Source: Pseudomonadota bacterium (GTDB lineage Bacteria; Pseudomonadota; Gammaproteobacteria; Steroidobacterales; Steroidobacteraceae). From it: 64,000 nucleotides of DNA. The translations under genes and the position numbers were made by a program. The stretch is taken from contig JAJYUL010000007.1 of assembly GCA_021792555.1 (NCBI GenBank), forward strand, positions 44,221-108,220, given 5' to 3'. The notes under the pieces are model-generated. The model made no database searches. It saw nothing but the letters and a program-made list of their open reading frames with translations, and was not told the origin of the DNA. Position 1 is the first letter of the stretch; each line of letters starts with the position of its first letter. Below, one piece after another: positions 53,537 through 60,664 of the stretch.

Positions 53537-54724
53537 CTAGATCACTTCGCGGGTTCGCAATGCGGCGATTTCACTATCGCTGTACCCGAGACTGCGCAGG
53601 ATCTCATCGGTATGTTCACCGGCTTGTGGCGGCGGCCGACGGATGCCGCCGCCACATCCGCTCAGCGTGACGGGAAGGTCGGGCACCGACACCGCATGTG
53701 CAAGTCCCGGATAGTCGCTGATCGCGCGCAGCAACCTCATGGCGGCCACCTGCTCATTCTCGAGAGCCTCCTGGGGCGTGAGTATCGGCCCGGCGGGAAT
53801 GCCGGCCTGCTGCAGAGCCGCGATTGCCTCGGCCGTAGTGCGCTCGCAGCACCACACGCGCATGCGCTCGAGTATGGGCCCGCTGTTATCGCCGCGCGAC
53901 TGGTCGGTGCCGAAGCGGGCATCGTTGCACCAGAGCGCCTCCTCACCCATCAGCCGCGCCCAGCGGCGGAATAGGCCGTTACCGACCACATGTGTCAGGA
54001 TATGACCATCACGAGTCGCAAATACATCCGATGGGGCGGAGGTCTGCACACGATTACCCGTGCCCACGCGGCCGATGTGCGTTGCGCTCTGCTCGATCAG
54101 GTGCGAGCCGAACACCGCCAGCGCCGTGCCGAGCAGCGTGGCGTGGACTTGCTGGCCCTCGCCGGTCTGCTGCCGATGCATCAGCGCGGCCAGCGTTGCG
54201 AACGCCGAGAGAACGGCGGTGGCGTAATCGACGTACGGCGCCGCAGCCTTGGCCGGTGCGCCCGGCGTGCCCGTGATGTACATCGCTCCGGACATTGCCT
54301 GGCCGATGCCATCGAAGCCGCCCCGGTTGCTGTACGGCCCGACGTCGCCGAAGGCGCTCTGCGCGACGAGAATGATGTCCGGCCGGATCTTGCACAACGA
54401 CTCGTAATCGAGCCCCATCTTCGCGCGTGCCGCCGCCGGCAGATTGGCGATCACCACATCGGCGCTGCGCACCAGTCGGGCAACGATTTCGGCTGCGGCG
54501 GGATTGCCCAGCTCGAGCGTCAGGGAGCGCTTGTTGCAGGCCGTCTGAAACAGCACCGCGCCCTCGCCCGCGGCGGTGATCGGGGCTATGAAGCGGTCCT
54601 CGCCGCCGCCGCGCCGCTCGATGCGGATGACATCGGCGCCGAGGTAACCGAGCAGTGTCGCGCAGTATGGCCCGGCCACGTAGCGCCCGAAGTCCAGAAC
54701 CCGAATGTTTTTCAGCAGCGCCAT
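53537..54724 (-). CDS. Class III CoA-transferase (CaiB/BaiF family)
   Basis: A 395-residue CoA-transferase: VLDFGRYVAGPYCATLLGYLGADVIRIE, KRSLTLELGNPAAAEI, FGDVGPYSNRGGFDGIGQAMSG and the catalytic Asp166 in PYVDYATAVLSAFA. Such enzymes move CoA from a thioester donor to the pathway acid, activating it for beta-oxidation without ATP. It is divergent from the acyl-CoA dehydrogenase with only 17 bp between start codons, so promoters must lie inside the coding regions. Confidence 0.9.
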   Translation of the reverse strand: MALLKNIRVLDFGRYVAGPYCATLLGYLGADVIRIERRGGGEDRFIAPITAAGEGAVLFQTACNKRSLTLELGNPAAAEIVARLVRSADVVIANLPAAARAKMGLDYESLCKIRPDIILVAQSAFGDVGPYSNRGGFDGIGQAMSGAMYITGTPGAPAKAAAPYVDYATAVLSAFATLAALMHRQQTGEGQQVHATLLGTALAVFGSHLIEQSATHIGRVGTGNRVQTSAPSDVFATRDGHILTHVVGNGLFRRWARLMGEEALWCNDARFGTDQSRGDNSGPILERMRVWCCERTTAEAIAALQQAGIPAGPILTPQEALENEQVAAMRLLRAISDYPGLAHAVSVPDLPVTLSGCGGGIRRPPPQAGEHTDEILRSLGYSDSEIAALRTREVI

Positions 54725-54741
54725 TTTTTACAGGAGCCCCC

Positions 54742-55902
54742 ATGGATTTCCGCTTGACCGATGATCAGCTCGCTCTGCAGGCTACCGCACGCGAATACGT
54801 GCGCAAGCGGCTGCTGCCGCTCGCCGCGCAGATTGATCGTGAGGACACGCCGCCGCCGCGCTCCTTGGTGCGCGAATATGCCGAGATGGGCTTCCTCGGC
54901 CTGAACGTCGCACCGCAGTACGGCGGGCTCGGCCTGAGCAATCTCGATGCGCTGATCGTGCTCGAGGAGTTCGGCAAGTGCTCCTCCGCCCTCGCCTTTC
55001 CGGTGTTCGAATCGTGCGTAGGACCGGTGCGCTCGGTGGAGCACTTTGCCGGTGAGGCACTGCGCCAGCGCATCATCCCGCGGGTGTGCAGCGGTGAGAT
55101 GATTGTCGCCGTGTCGATGTCCGAACCCCAGGCGGGCTCGGCGCTGAGCGACCTGACCACGCGCGCCGAGGTGCGCGCGGATCGAGTCGTGCTGAATGGC
55201 ACGAAACGCTGGTGCTCGGGTGGCGGACATGCGGACGCCTATGTCGTTTACTGCCGGATGAGCGATGCGCCAGGGGCCAAAGGCATCGGCGCGGTGCTCG
55301 TGGAAAAGGGCACCCCCGGCCTCACATTCGGCGCCCCGGAGAGCCTGATGGGCTTCCGTGGCGTGCCGAGCAGTGATCTTTACTTCGACGACTGCGAAGT
55401 TCCCGCGGAGAACATCATCGTACCGGCCGGGGGCTTCAAGAAGCTGATGGAGACCTTCGATCTGGAGCGCTGCGGGAACGCCACGATGTCGCTGTCGCAG
55501 GCAAGCGGCGCACTGCAGGACGTTCTTGCCTACGTGCAGGAGCGCAAGCAGTTCGGCAAGCCGCTCGCCGATTTCCAGGCCGTACAGATGAAGCTCGCCG
55601 AAATGCAGATGAAAGTCGAGGCGGCACGGCTGCTGATCTGGCGCGCGGTCGCCACTGCCCATGACGGCCTGCCGAACGTGCTGGAGTCCTCGGTCGCCAA
55701 ATGCTTCGCCAATGAGGCGGCAAGAGAAGTCTGCGGCCATGCGGTGCAACTGATGGGCGGTTACGGGTATTCGCGCGAGTACCCGATGGAGCGGCGCCTG
55801 CGCGACGCCTGGGGCTGGGGAATCGCCGGCGGGGCGATCGACATCCAGAAGGTGAATATCGCCTCGGCCATGATCGGTCGCCGCTTCGATCAACGCCGTT
55901 AA
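54742..55902 (+). CDS. Acyl-CoA dehydrogenase
   Basis: A 386-residue FAD enzyme: LTDDQLALQATAREYVRKRLLP, SMSEPQAGSALSDLTTRA, KRWCSGGGHADAYVVYCR and QLMGGYGYSREYPMERRLRDA. The position of the MCAD-type catalytic Glu (YEGT) reads AGGA. A Glu is present in the FDLERCGNA helix, where isovaleryl-CoA and long-chain dehydrogenases place their base, so activity on branched or bulky acyl-CoA is plausible. The ATG at 54742 has AGGAG upstream; the track start is inside the neighbour. Its stop overlaps the convergent ferredoxin gene by four bases. Confidence 0.9.
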   Translation: MDFRLTDDQLALQATAREYVRKRLLPLAAQIDREDTPPPRSLVREYAEMGFLGLNVAPQYGGLGLSNLDALIVLEEFGKCSSALAFPVFESCVGPVRSVEHFAGEALRQRIIPRVCSGEMIVAVSMSEPQAGSALSDLTTRAEVRADRVVLNGTKRWCSGGGHADAYVVYCRMSDAPGAKGIGAVLVEKGTPGLTFGAPESLMGFRGVPSSDLYFDDCEVPAENIIVPAGGFKKLMETFDLERCGNATMSLSQASGALQDVLAYVQERKQFGKPLADFQAVQMKLAEMQMKVEAARLLIWRAVATAHDGLPNVLESSVAKCFANEAAREVCGHAVQLMGGYGYSREYPMERRLRDAWGWGIAGGAIDIQKVNIASAMIGRRFDQRR

Positions 55903-56246
55903 AGGTGCCCGGCCGCCGCCGGGCGCGCCGCTGCGAGCGCGACGTGCACCATGCCCTCGATGACGCGCACCTCATGGCGCTGCAGCGGCTCGGTGGCGGG
56001 CGCCCCGAGCACACGGCCGTCGCGCACGTCGAAGGACGCACCGTGCAGCGGACAGATGAGCCGCACGCCGCGCAACCGCCCTTCGTGCATCTGCGCATAG
56101 GCGTGTGTGCAGACGTTGTCCAGGGCGAAGATGCCTGCGCGCGTGTGGCAGATCAGCACGTCACGCCCGCTCAGCGTGACGCAACGCATAGCCCCCTCGG
56201 GCAGATCGGCCAAGGCAATGGCCGGATGGAATGTCACGTCAGTCAA
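55899..56246 (-). CDS. Rieske-type 2Fe-2S ferredoxin
   Basis: A 115-residue single Rieske domain with CTHAYAQMHEGRLRGVRLICPLHGASFD (CxH-CxxH). It should carry electrons from the FAD reductase at 38190-39452 to the three oxygenases, none of which has its own ferredoxin nearby. Transcribed from the divergent gap carrying operator copy D; TACAGT on the minus strand, 19 bases past the operator, is a possible -10. Confidence 0.92.
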   Translation of the reverse strand: MTDVTFHPAIALADLPEGAMRCVTLSGRDVLICHTRAGIFALDNVCTHAYAQMHEGRLRGVRLICPLHGASFDVRDGRVLGAPATEPLQRHEVRVIEGMVHVALAAARPAAAGHL

Positions 56247-56317
56247 GATGCACAGCCGCTTTGACTCGCACCCACCAGGGGGGCGGAACCCGCACTGTAC
56301 CGCACTTGATCCAAAAC

Positions 56318-56335
56318 AAACAGGCGTGCTTGTTT
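56318..56335. promoter_or_regulatory. Island operator copy D: AAACAGGCGTGCTTGTTT
   Basis: Identical to the consensus derived from the five copies. It lies in the 140-bp gap between the ferredoxin gene (minus) and the ABM-ligase-ABM operon (plus) and can control both. Confidence 0.68.
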
Positions 56336-56361
56336 CTTTTCAGAATTCTCTGGGCTATCAT
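56334..56361 (+). promoter_or_regulatory. Promoter of the ABM-ligase-ABM operon
   Basis: TTCTTT, 16 bases, TATCAT. The -35 shares two bases with operator D and the -10 begins 20 bases beyond the operator, the same geometry as at copies B and E. Confidence 0.5.
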
Positions 56362-56386
56362 CGGGCGGCACTGGAGGGGGAACACC

Positions 56387-56677
56387 ATGGCGAAGATCAC
56401 CTTCATCGCGAGGATGACCGTAAAGCAGGAGCGCGAGGATGAATTCCTCGACTGCTGTCGCAAGCTAGAGCGCTACGTGCGCGAGAACGAGCCCGACACC
56501 GTGGCTTACGAATTCTTCCGGCTGCGCGAGCCACACCGCTTTGCGGTGCTCGAGTCCTTCAAGGACGAACAGGCCGAACATCATCACATGAGTTCGCCCA
56601 TGCTCGCGCAGCTCGCACCGCAGATTGCCGAGTGCGTCGAGGGCACATGGATCCGTGAATTCTTCGATCCATTGTAA
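56387..56677 (+). CDS. ABM-domain (antibiotic biosynthesis monooxygenase-like) protein 1
   Basis: A 96-residue dimeric alpha-beta barrel-type protein: ITFIARMTVKQEREDEFLDCCRKLERYVRENEPDTVAYEFFRL and FAVLESFKDEQAEHHHMSSPM. Such small proteins act as cofactor-less oxygenases, isomerases or ligand binders. The ATG at 56387 follows a strong GGAGGGGG site; the track start is upstream in the promoter. It precedes the acyl-CoA ligase by seven bases. Confidence 0.85.
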   Translation: MAKITFIARMTVKQEREDEFLDCCRKLERYVRENEPDTVAYEFFRLREPHRFAVLESFKDEQAEHHHMSSPMLAQLAPQIAECVEGTWIREFFDPL

Positions 56678-56684
56678 ACAGCCG

Positions 56685-58379
56685 ATGAACAAGACTCAAA
56701 TGACTCCGCGCAGCGAAACGCTGCGCTCGGTGCGGATTCAAGTCACCACGCTCGGTGATCTGCTGCTCAGTGCCGCAGACCGCCATCCAGACTCACCAGC
56801 GCTGATCCTGCCCGGCGGGCGCATGACCTATGCGCAGCTCGCGCAGCGCGCGCTGCGGCGCGCGCGCAGCCTGCAGGCGCTCGGCATCCAGCCACACGAT
56901 CATGTCGGGCTGTTGCTGCCGACATCCTTCGAGTTCGTCGAAATGCTCTTCGCCATAGCACTGTGCGGTGCCGTGGCCGTCCCCATGAACGCGCGCTACC
57001 GGCACAACGAGCTCGCTTACGTCATCGAGAACGGCGACCTGGTCGCCGTGTTCACCACGGATCTGATCGCCGAGCAGGTGAATTTCGTCGAACGGTTGAC
57101 GAACGCACTGCCCCAATTGCGCGACGCACAGGATCCGCGACGGCTGTCCCTGAGCGCCGCTCCGTGCCTGCGCAACCTCGTGTTGCTCGGCAAATCGCGC
57201 CAGCACGGCTTCCTGGCCGAGGACGAGTTCGATGCGCTCGCTGACCAGTCTGCCGAGGAGCTGGTGCACGAGGCGCGCCTGCGCGTGCGGCTGCGCGACG
57301 TGGCAATCATGCTCTACACGTCCGGAACCACCTCCAATCCCAAGGGCTGCCTGCTCTCGCACGAAGCGATGGTGCGCAACTCGATCGCGCTCGGACGTCA
57401 CCGCTACGCGCTGACACATGACGATGTGTTCTGGTCGCCGCTACCGATGTTCCACATCGCGGCGATCCTGCCGATGTGCGCGATTTTCGACGTCGGCGGG
57501 GTCTACGCCACCATGACGCATTTCGATGCCGGCAAGGCGCTGCAAATGCTCGAGAGCGAACGCGTGACGGCGACTTATCCCTGTTTCGTCACGATCATGT
57601 CCGATCTGATTCATCATCCGGACTTCCCAAAAACCGACCTCTCGCGCATCAAGCTGATGAACTCGAACTTCGCGGTCCAGCCGCCGGCCATCGCCACAGC
57701 GATGCTCAAGGCGATTCCCGATGCGCTGTACGTCGGCACCTTTGGCATGACGGAAACCGCCGGGACCGTCACCACCAGCCGTCTCGATGATCCGCTTGAG
57801 CAGCGCATCGGCAGACTGGGGCGGCCCCTGCCGGGCCTGGAGGTGCGCATCGTTGACCCCGAAAGCGGGCTCGATGTGCCCACCGGCAGCCGCGGAGAAG
57901 TGCTGGTGCGCGGCTACAGCACGCTCGAGGGTTATTACAAAGACGTGCAAAAAACGGCTCAGGCGCTCGATGCGGACGGCTGGTTCCACACCGGTGACAT
58001 CGGCTCGGTGGATGCAGCCGGCACCATGATGTTTCACGGTCGGGTGAAAGACATGCTGAAGGTCGGCGGTGAGAACGTCGCCGCGGCCGAGATCGAAAGC
58101 TGCCTGCAGCGCCACCCGGCGGTCAAGCTCGCGCAGGTCGTCGGGGTCCCGGACGCCCGCCTGGTCGAGGTGGCCGCAGCGTTCGTCGAATGCCGTGAGG
58201 ACTGCTCGGTCGATGCCCAGGAGCTGATCGAGTTCTGCCGGCGCGAGATCGCCAGCTTCAAGGTGCCCCGCCACATCCGCTTCGTCACCGCCTGGCCGAT
58301 GTCAACCAGCAAGATCCAGAAGTTTCGCCTGCGCGATCAGCTCATCGTGGAGCTCAATCAAGCCGGGCAACAGGGGTAA
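56685..58379 (+). CDS. Acyl-CoA synthetase, AMP-binding (class I adenylate-forming)
   Basis: About 564 residues. The P-loop-like motif is LYTSGTTSNPKGCLLSH; then GTFGMTETAGT, the hinge region DGWFHTGDIGSVDAAGTMMFHGRVKDMLKVGGENVAAAEIE, and the C-terminal Lys region SKIQKFRLRDQL. It would activate the pathway carboxylic acid as the CoA thioester using ATP. It is related to medium/long-chain and crotonobetaine-CoA ligases. Start ATG at 56685, with another at 56700 possible. Confidence 0.92.
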   Translation: MNKTQMTPRSETLRSVRIQVTTLGDLLLSAADRHPDSPALILPGGRMTYAQLAQRALRRARSLQALGIQPHDHVGLLLPTSFEFVEMLFAIALCGAVAVPMNARYRHNELAYVIENGDLVAVFTTDLIAEQVNFVERLTNALPQLRDAQDPRRLSLSAAPCLRNLVLLGKSRQHGFLAEDEFDALADQSAEELVHEARLRVRLRDVAIMLYTSGTTSNPKGCLLSHEAMVRNSIALGRHRYALTHDDVFWSPLPMFHIAAILPMCAIFDVGGVYATMTHFDAGKALQMLESERVTATYPCFVTIMSDLIHHPDFPKTDLSRIKLMNSNFAVQPPAIATAMLKAIPDALYVGTFGMTETAGTVTTSRLDDPLEQRIGRLGRPLPGLEVRIVDPESGLDVPTGSRGEVLVRGYSTLEGYYKDVQKTAQALDADGWFHTGDIGSVDAAGTMMFHGRVKDMLKVGGENVAAAEIESCLQRHPAVKLAQVVGVPDARLVEVAAAFVECREDCSVDAQELIEFCRREIASFKVPRHIRFVTAWPMSTSKIQKFRLRDQLIVELNQAGQQG

Positions 58380-58385
58380 GGCCAC

Positions 58386-58679
58386 ATGTCCACCACTTTT
58401 ATTGCCACGCTCGTCGTCAAAAACGGCATGGAGCAGCAGTTCGAGGATCTGCAGCGCGAGCTGTCACAGCTGACGCACGCGCATGAACCCGCAACGCTGG
58501 TCTATGACGTGATCCGTCACCAGAGCAAGCCGTCGACCTACGTGGTCTACGGCCGCTTCAAGGATGAGCAGTCATTCCAGATTCACCAGGCATCGCCGTT
58601 TCACGAGCGTCTGGTGCCGCCGATCCTCGCCTGCCTGGCCGAGCCGATGGATCTGCAGATGTTCACCTGGGTGGCCTGA
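58386..58679 (+). CDS. ABM-domain protein 2
   Basis: A 97-residue protein with the same fold as the one at 56387-56677: FIATLVVKNGMEQQFEDLQRELSQLTHAHEPATLVYDVIRHQ and YVVYGRFKDEQSFQIHQASPFHERL. The two are divergent paralogues flanking the ligase gene. It lies six bases after the ligase stop and ends the operon. Confidence 0.85.
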   Translation: MSTTFIATLVVKNGMEQQFEDLQRELSQLTHAHEPATLVYDVIRHQSKPSTYVVYGRFKDEQSFQIHQASPFHERLVPPILACLAEPMDLQMFTWVA

Positions 58680-58720
58680 GGCCACCGAACGGCGGCGCAC
58701 CGCCGGGGGCCCGATCCTCT

Positions 58721-58768
58721 CAGCAAAACGCCCCTCTGCGCGCGCCACATGGCGCGCGCAGAGGGGCG
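58721..58768 (-). terminator. Intrinsic terminator of the cytochrome c gene
   Basis: A perfect 18-bp inverted repeat (58729-58746 and 58751-58768) with loop ACAT. On the minus strand it is followed by TTTTGCTG, so it should end transcription from the cytochrome gene. In the plus direction it lies 49 bases after ABM 2 and may also slow that transcript. Confidence 0.8.
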
Positions 58769-58850
58769 GGACGCACCTCGCGCGGGCCCGCTTCCCCGCC
58801 CAGCACGCCGAACGCGTGACGGCGCCGGGGGTGCGGCCCCGCACTCGCGC

Positions 58851-59582
58851 TCATTCCGGCGGGATACCCTGCGGGACCAGGTGGTACGTCCGGCCGGCGA
58901 TGTACTGATAGATCGCGTTCAGATCCTTCGGCGAGAAGAATCCCGCCCAGGAAGGCATGCCCTTGGCCTTGATGCCCGTCATCGCGATCTGGGTCATCTG
59001 CTGGACGGTCATGCCGTTCTTGATGACCGTGCGCAGATCCGGAGCGTACTCCGAGCCCATGGCGTCCTCGCCGTGGCAGCGGAAGCAGTAGGAGTTGTAC
59101 AGCTCGTAGCCGCGGAACACCGTCGGGGTCACTTTCTTCGTTCCCGGCTTGTAGACCGGAAAATCGAGCGCGACCTTCTTGCCGTTCACGGTGTAGGTAT
59201 AGGTCTTGGCCGGCGCCGCCGCCGTCTTTTCGGCCGCCGGGCTGATCGACAGCACCCAGCTGACCACCTCGTTGAGCTGCTCGTTGGTCAGGTCCGGGTG
59301 CGGCGGCATCGGAATGTCGCCCCAGGTCCCGACATGACCGTACTTGACGGCGTGGATCAGCATCGCCTTGGCGCCCGGCTGGTGCGCGAAGCGCTTGGCC
59401 ACCGCGGCGAACGCCGGGCCCACCACCTTGTGGCTCACCGCGTGGCAGGAGAAGCAGTTGCTGCCCTGCGCCACCTTCTCTCCGGGGGGAACCGTCGCGG
59501 CCACCGCCGGCAGCGTCACCACCAGCGTGCACGCGAGCAGCAGCGCCTGCCGCCGTGCGGCGGATGAACCGTGTTTGCCCAT
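58851..59582 (-). CDS. Diheme cytochrome c, XoxG-like electron acceptor
   Basis: About 243 residues with a signal peptide (RRQALLLACTLVVTLPAVAA) and two heme sites: C43FSC46H47 in a c551-like domain (GTWGDIPMPPHPDLTNEQLNEVVSWVLSI supplies Met) and C166FRC169H170 in a second domain with AMGSEYAPDLR and KGMPSWAGFFSPKDLNAIYQYIAGR. The second domain resembles XoxG/PedF cytochromes that accept electrons from quinoprotein dehydrogenases; the first looks like an added electron-transfer module. The track start at 59690 adds 36 residues that do not look like a signal; an ATG at 59636 is an alternative. Confidence 0.85.
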   Translation of the reverse strand: MGKHGSSAARRQALLLACTLVVTLPAVAATVPPGEKVAQGSNCFSCHAVSHKVVGPAFAAVAKRFAHQPGAKAMLIHAVKYGHVGTWGDIPMPPHPDLTNEQLNEVVSWVLSISPAAEKTAAAPAKTYTYTVNGKKVALDFPVYKPGTKKVTPTVFRGYELYNSYCFRCHGEDAMGSEYAPDLRTVIKNGMTVQQMTQIAMTGIKAKGMPSWAGFFSPKDLNAIYQYIAGRTYHLVPQGIPPE

Positions 59583-59699
59583 TCCCCCGCGACCGTTGAG
59601 CGGAATCGATCGTCTCAATTTACGTATGTTTGCCATGTAGTGCATCAATTCAAACGGTGAAACATTATGCTTATGTGCTCCCCGTGTCACACGCCCGGC

Positions 59700-60512
59700 T
59701 CAGGGCAGGATGCCGACGTTGTACTCGCTCAGGATCTGCTTGATCTGGGCTTCGTGCGACTTGATCACGGCATTGAGGCGCGGAATCAGGCTCGTGTGAG
59801 CCGGCGCCACGCCCAATGACATGAAGAACATATAGCGCTCGGGCGTACCGAGCGCATTGGTGTCCGGCACCCGCTTCATGGCCAGGTCCGGAAAATGCTT
59901 CCTGATGAAGTAGCCGACCGCCGGCTCCCAGGTGATGAGCACGTCCACCTTCCCGTCCTGCACCGCCTGCAGCGGCCCTTCGGGCGAGAGCCGCGGACTC
60001 GATGCCGTGTTGAACGCCTTGGCGGTGAGCAGCAGGCCGCGCATCTTCAGGCCCATCTCCGGCGGCGTGCCCATCTCGAAGCCGATCTTGATGTGCCGCA
60101 GAATCGGCGAGTCCATGCCGGCGGCGAAATCATAGTGCTTGCTCTTCTTGTAGACGAACACGTACGTCGAGCCGTAGTACGGCGCGGTGAAGTGCTCCTC
60201 GGGATCGCCGTAGGGCAGATCCATGATGATATCGCAGCGGTTCTTGTCGAGATTCAGCGCGAGAAAGTTCTCGAATCCGCCCTTCTGGCGGTAGCTCGAC
60301 CACACGTACTTCACCGGGCGCCCGAGGGCGTGCCCGATCAGCTGGGCGACCTTGTTCTCGTACCCCTGGCCCAGTTTGTTGGAGTACGGCATGTAATTCG
60401 GATCCGCGCAGACCGTCAGCGGCTTCACGGCAGCGACTGCACGGGCAGAAACGCTTAGCAGAAGAACGACCGACAGACACCACAGCCCGTCCACGATGGC
60501 TCGACTTTTCAT
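59700..60512 (-). CDS. xoxJ: XoxJ-like periplasmic substrate-binding protein
   Basis: A 270-residue secreted protein of the type 2 periplasmic-binding fold, found with quinoprotein dehydrogenases. After the signal (CLSVVLLLSVSARAVA) comes LTVCADPNYMPYSNKLGQGYENKVAQLIGHALGRPVKYVWSSYRQKGGFENFLALNLDKNRCDIIMDLPYG. XoxJ is thought to help activate or assemble XoxF. GGAGAAG precedes the ATG. It lies between xoxF and the cytochrome gene, the usual order. Confidence 0.9.
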   Translation of the reverse strand: MKSRAIVDGLWCLSVVLLLSVSARAVAAVKPLTVCADPNYMPYSNKLGQGYENKVAQLIGHALGRPVKYVWSSYRQKGGFENFLALNLDKNRCDIIMDLPYGDPEEHFTAPYYGSTYVFVYKKSKHYDFAAGMDSPILRHIKIGFEMGTPPEMGLKMRGLLLTAKAFNTASSPRLSPEGPLQAVQDGKVDVLITWEPAVGYFIRKHFPDLAMKRVPDTNALGTPERYMFFMSLGVAPAHTSLIPRLNAVIKSHEAQIKQILSEYNVGILP

Positions 60513-60574
60513 ACGTCTTCTCCGGACAAGATTTCGCTTACGCTTCGCCGCGGCGTTCCAGCCCGGACGAACTT

Positions 60575-60611
60575 ATAAAAGGGGCCGCGCCGGACCCCAC
60601 CGGCGCGGCCC
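60575..60611 (-). terminator. Intrinsic terminator after xoxF
   Basis: A 12-bp perfect stem (60582-60593 with 60600-60611, loop ACCCCA), followed on the minus strand by CTTTTATAAG. It stands in the 152-bp gap between xoxF and xoxJ and may leave xoxJ and the cytochrome at a lower level than xoxF. Confidence 0.7.
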
Positions 60612-60664
60612 ATCCTGATGGCGAGTGTGGCGACCCCACCTCCTCGTCGCCTCGCCTAGATCAA

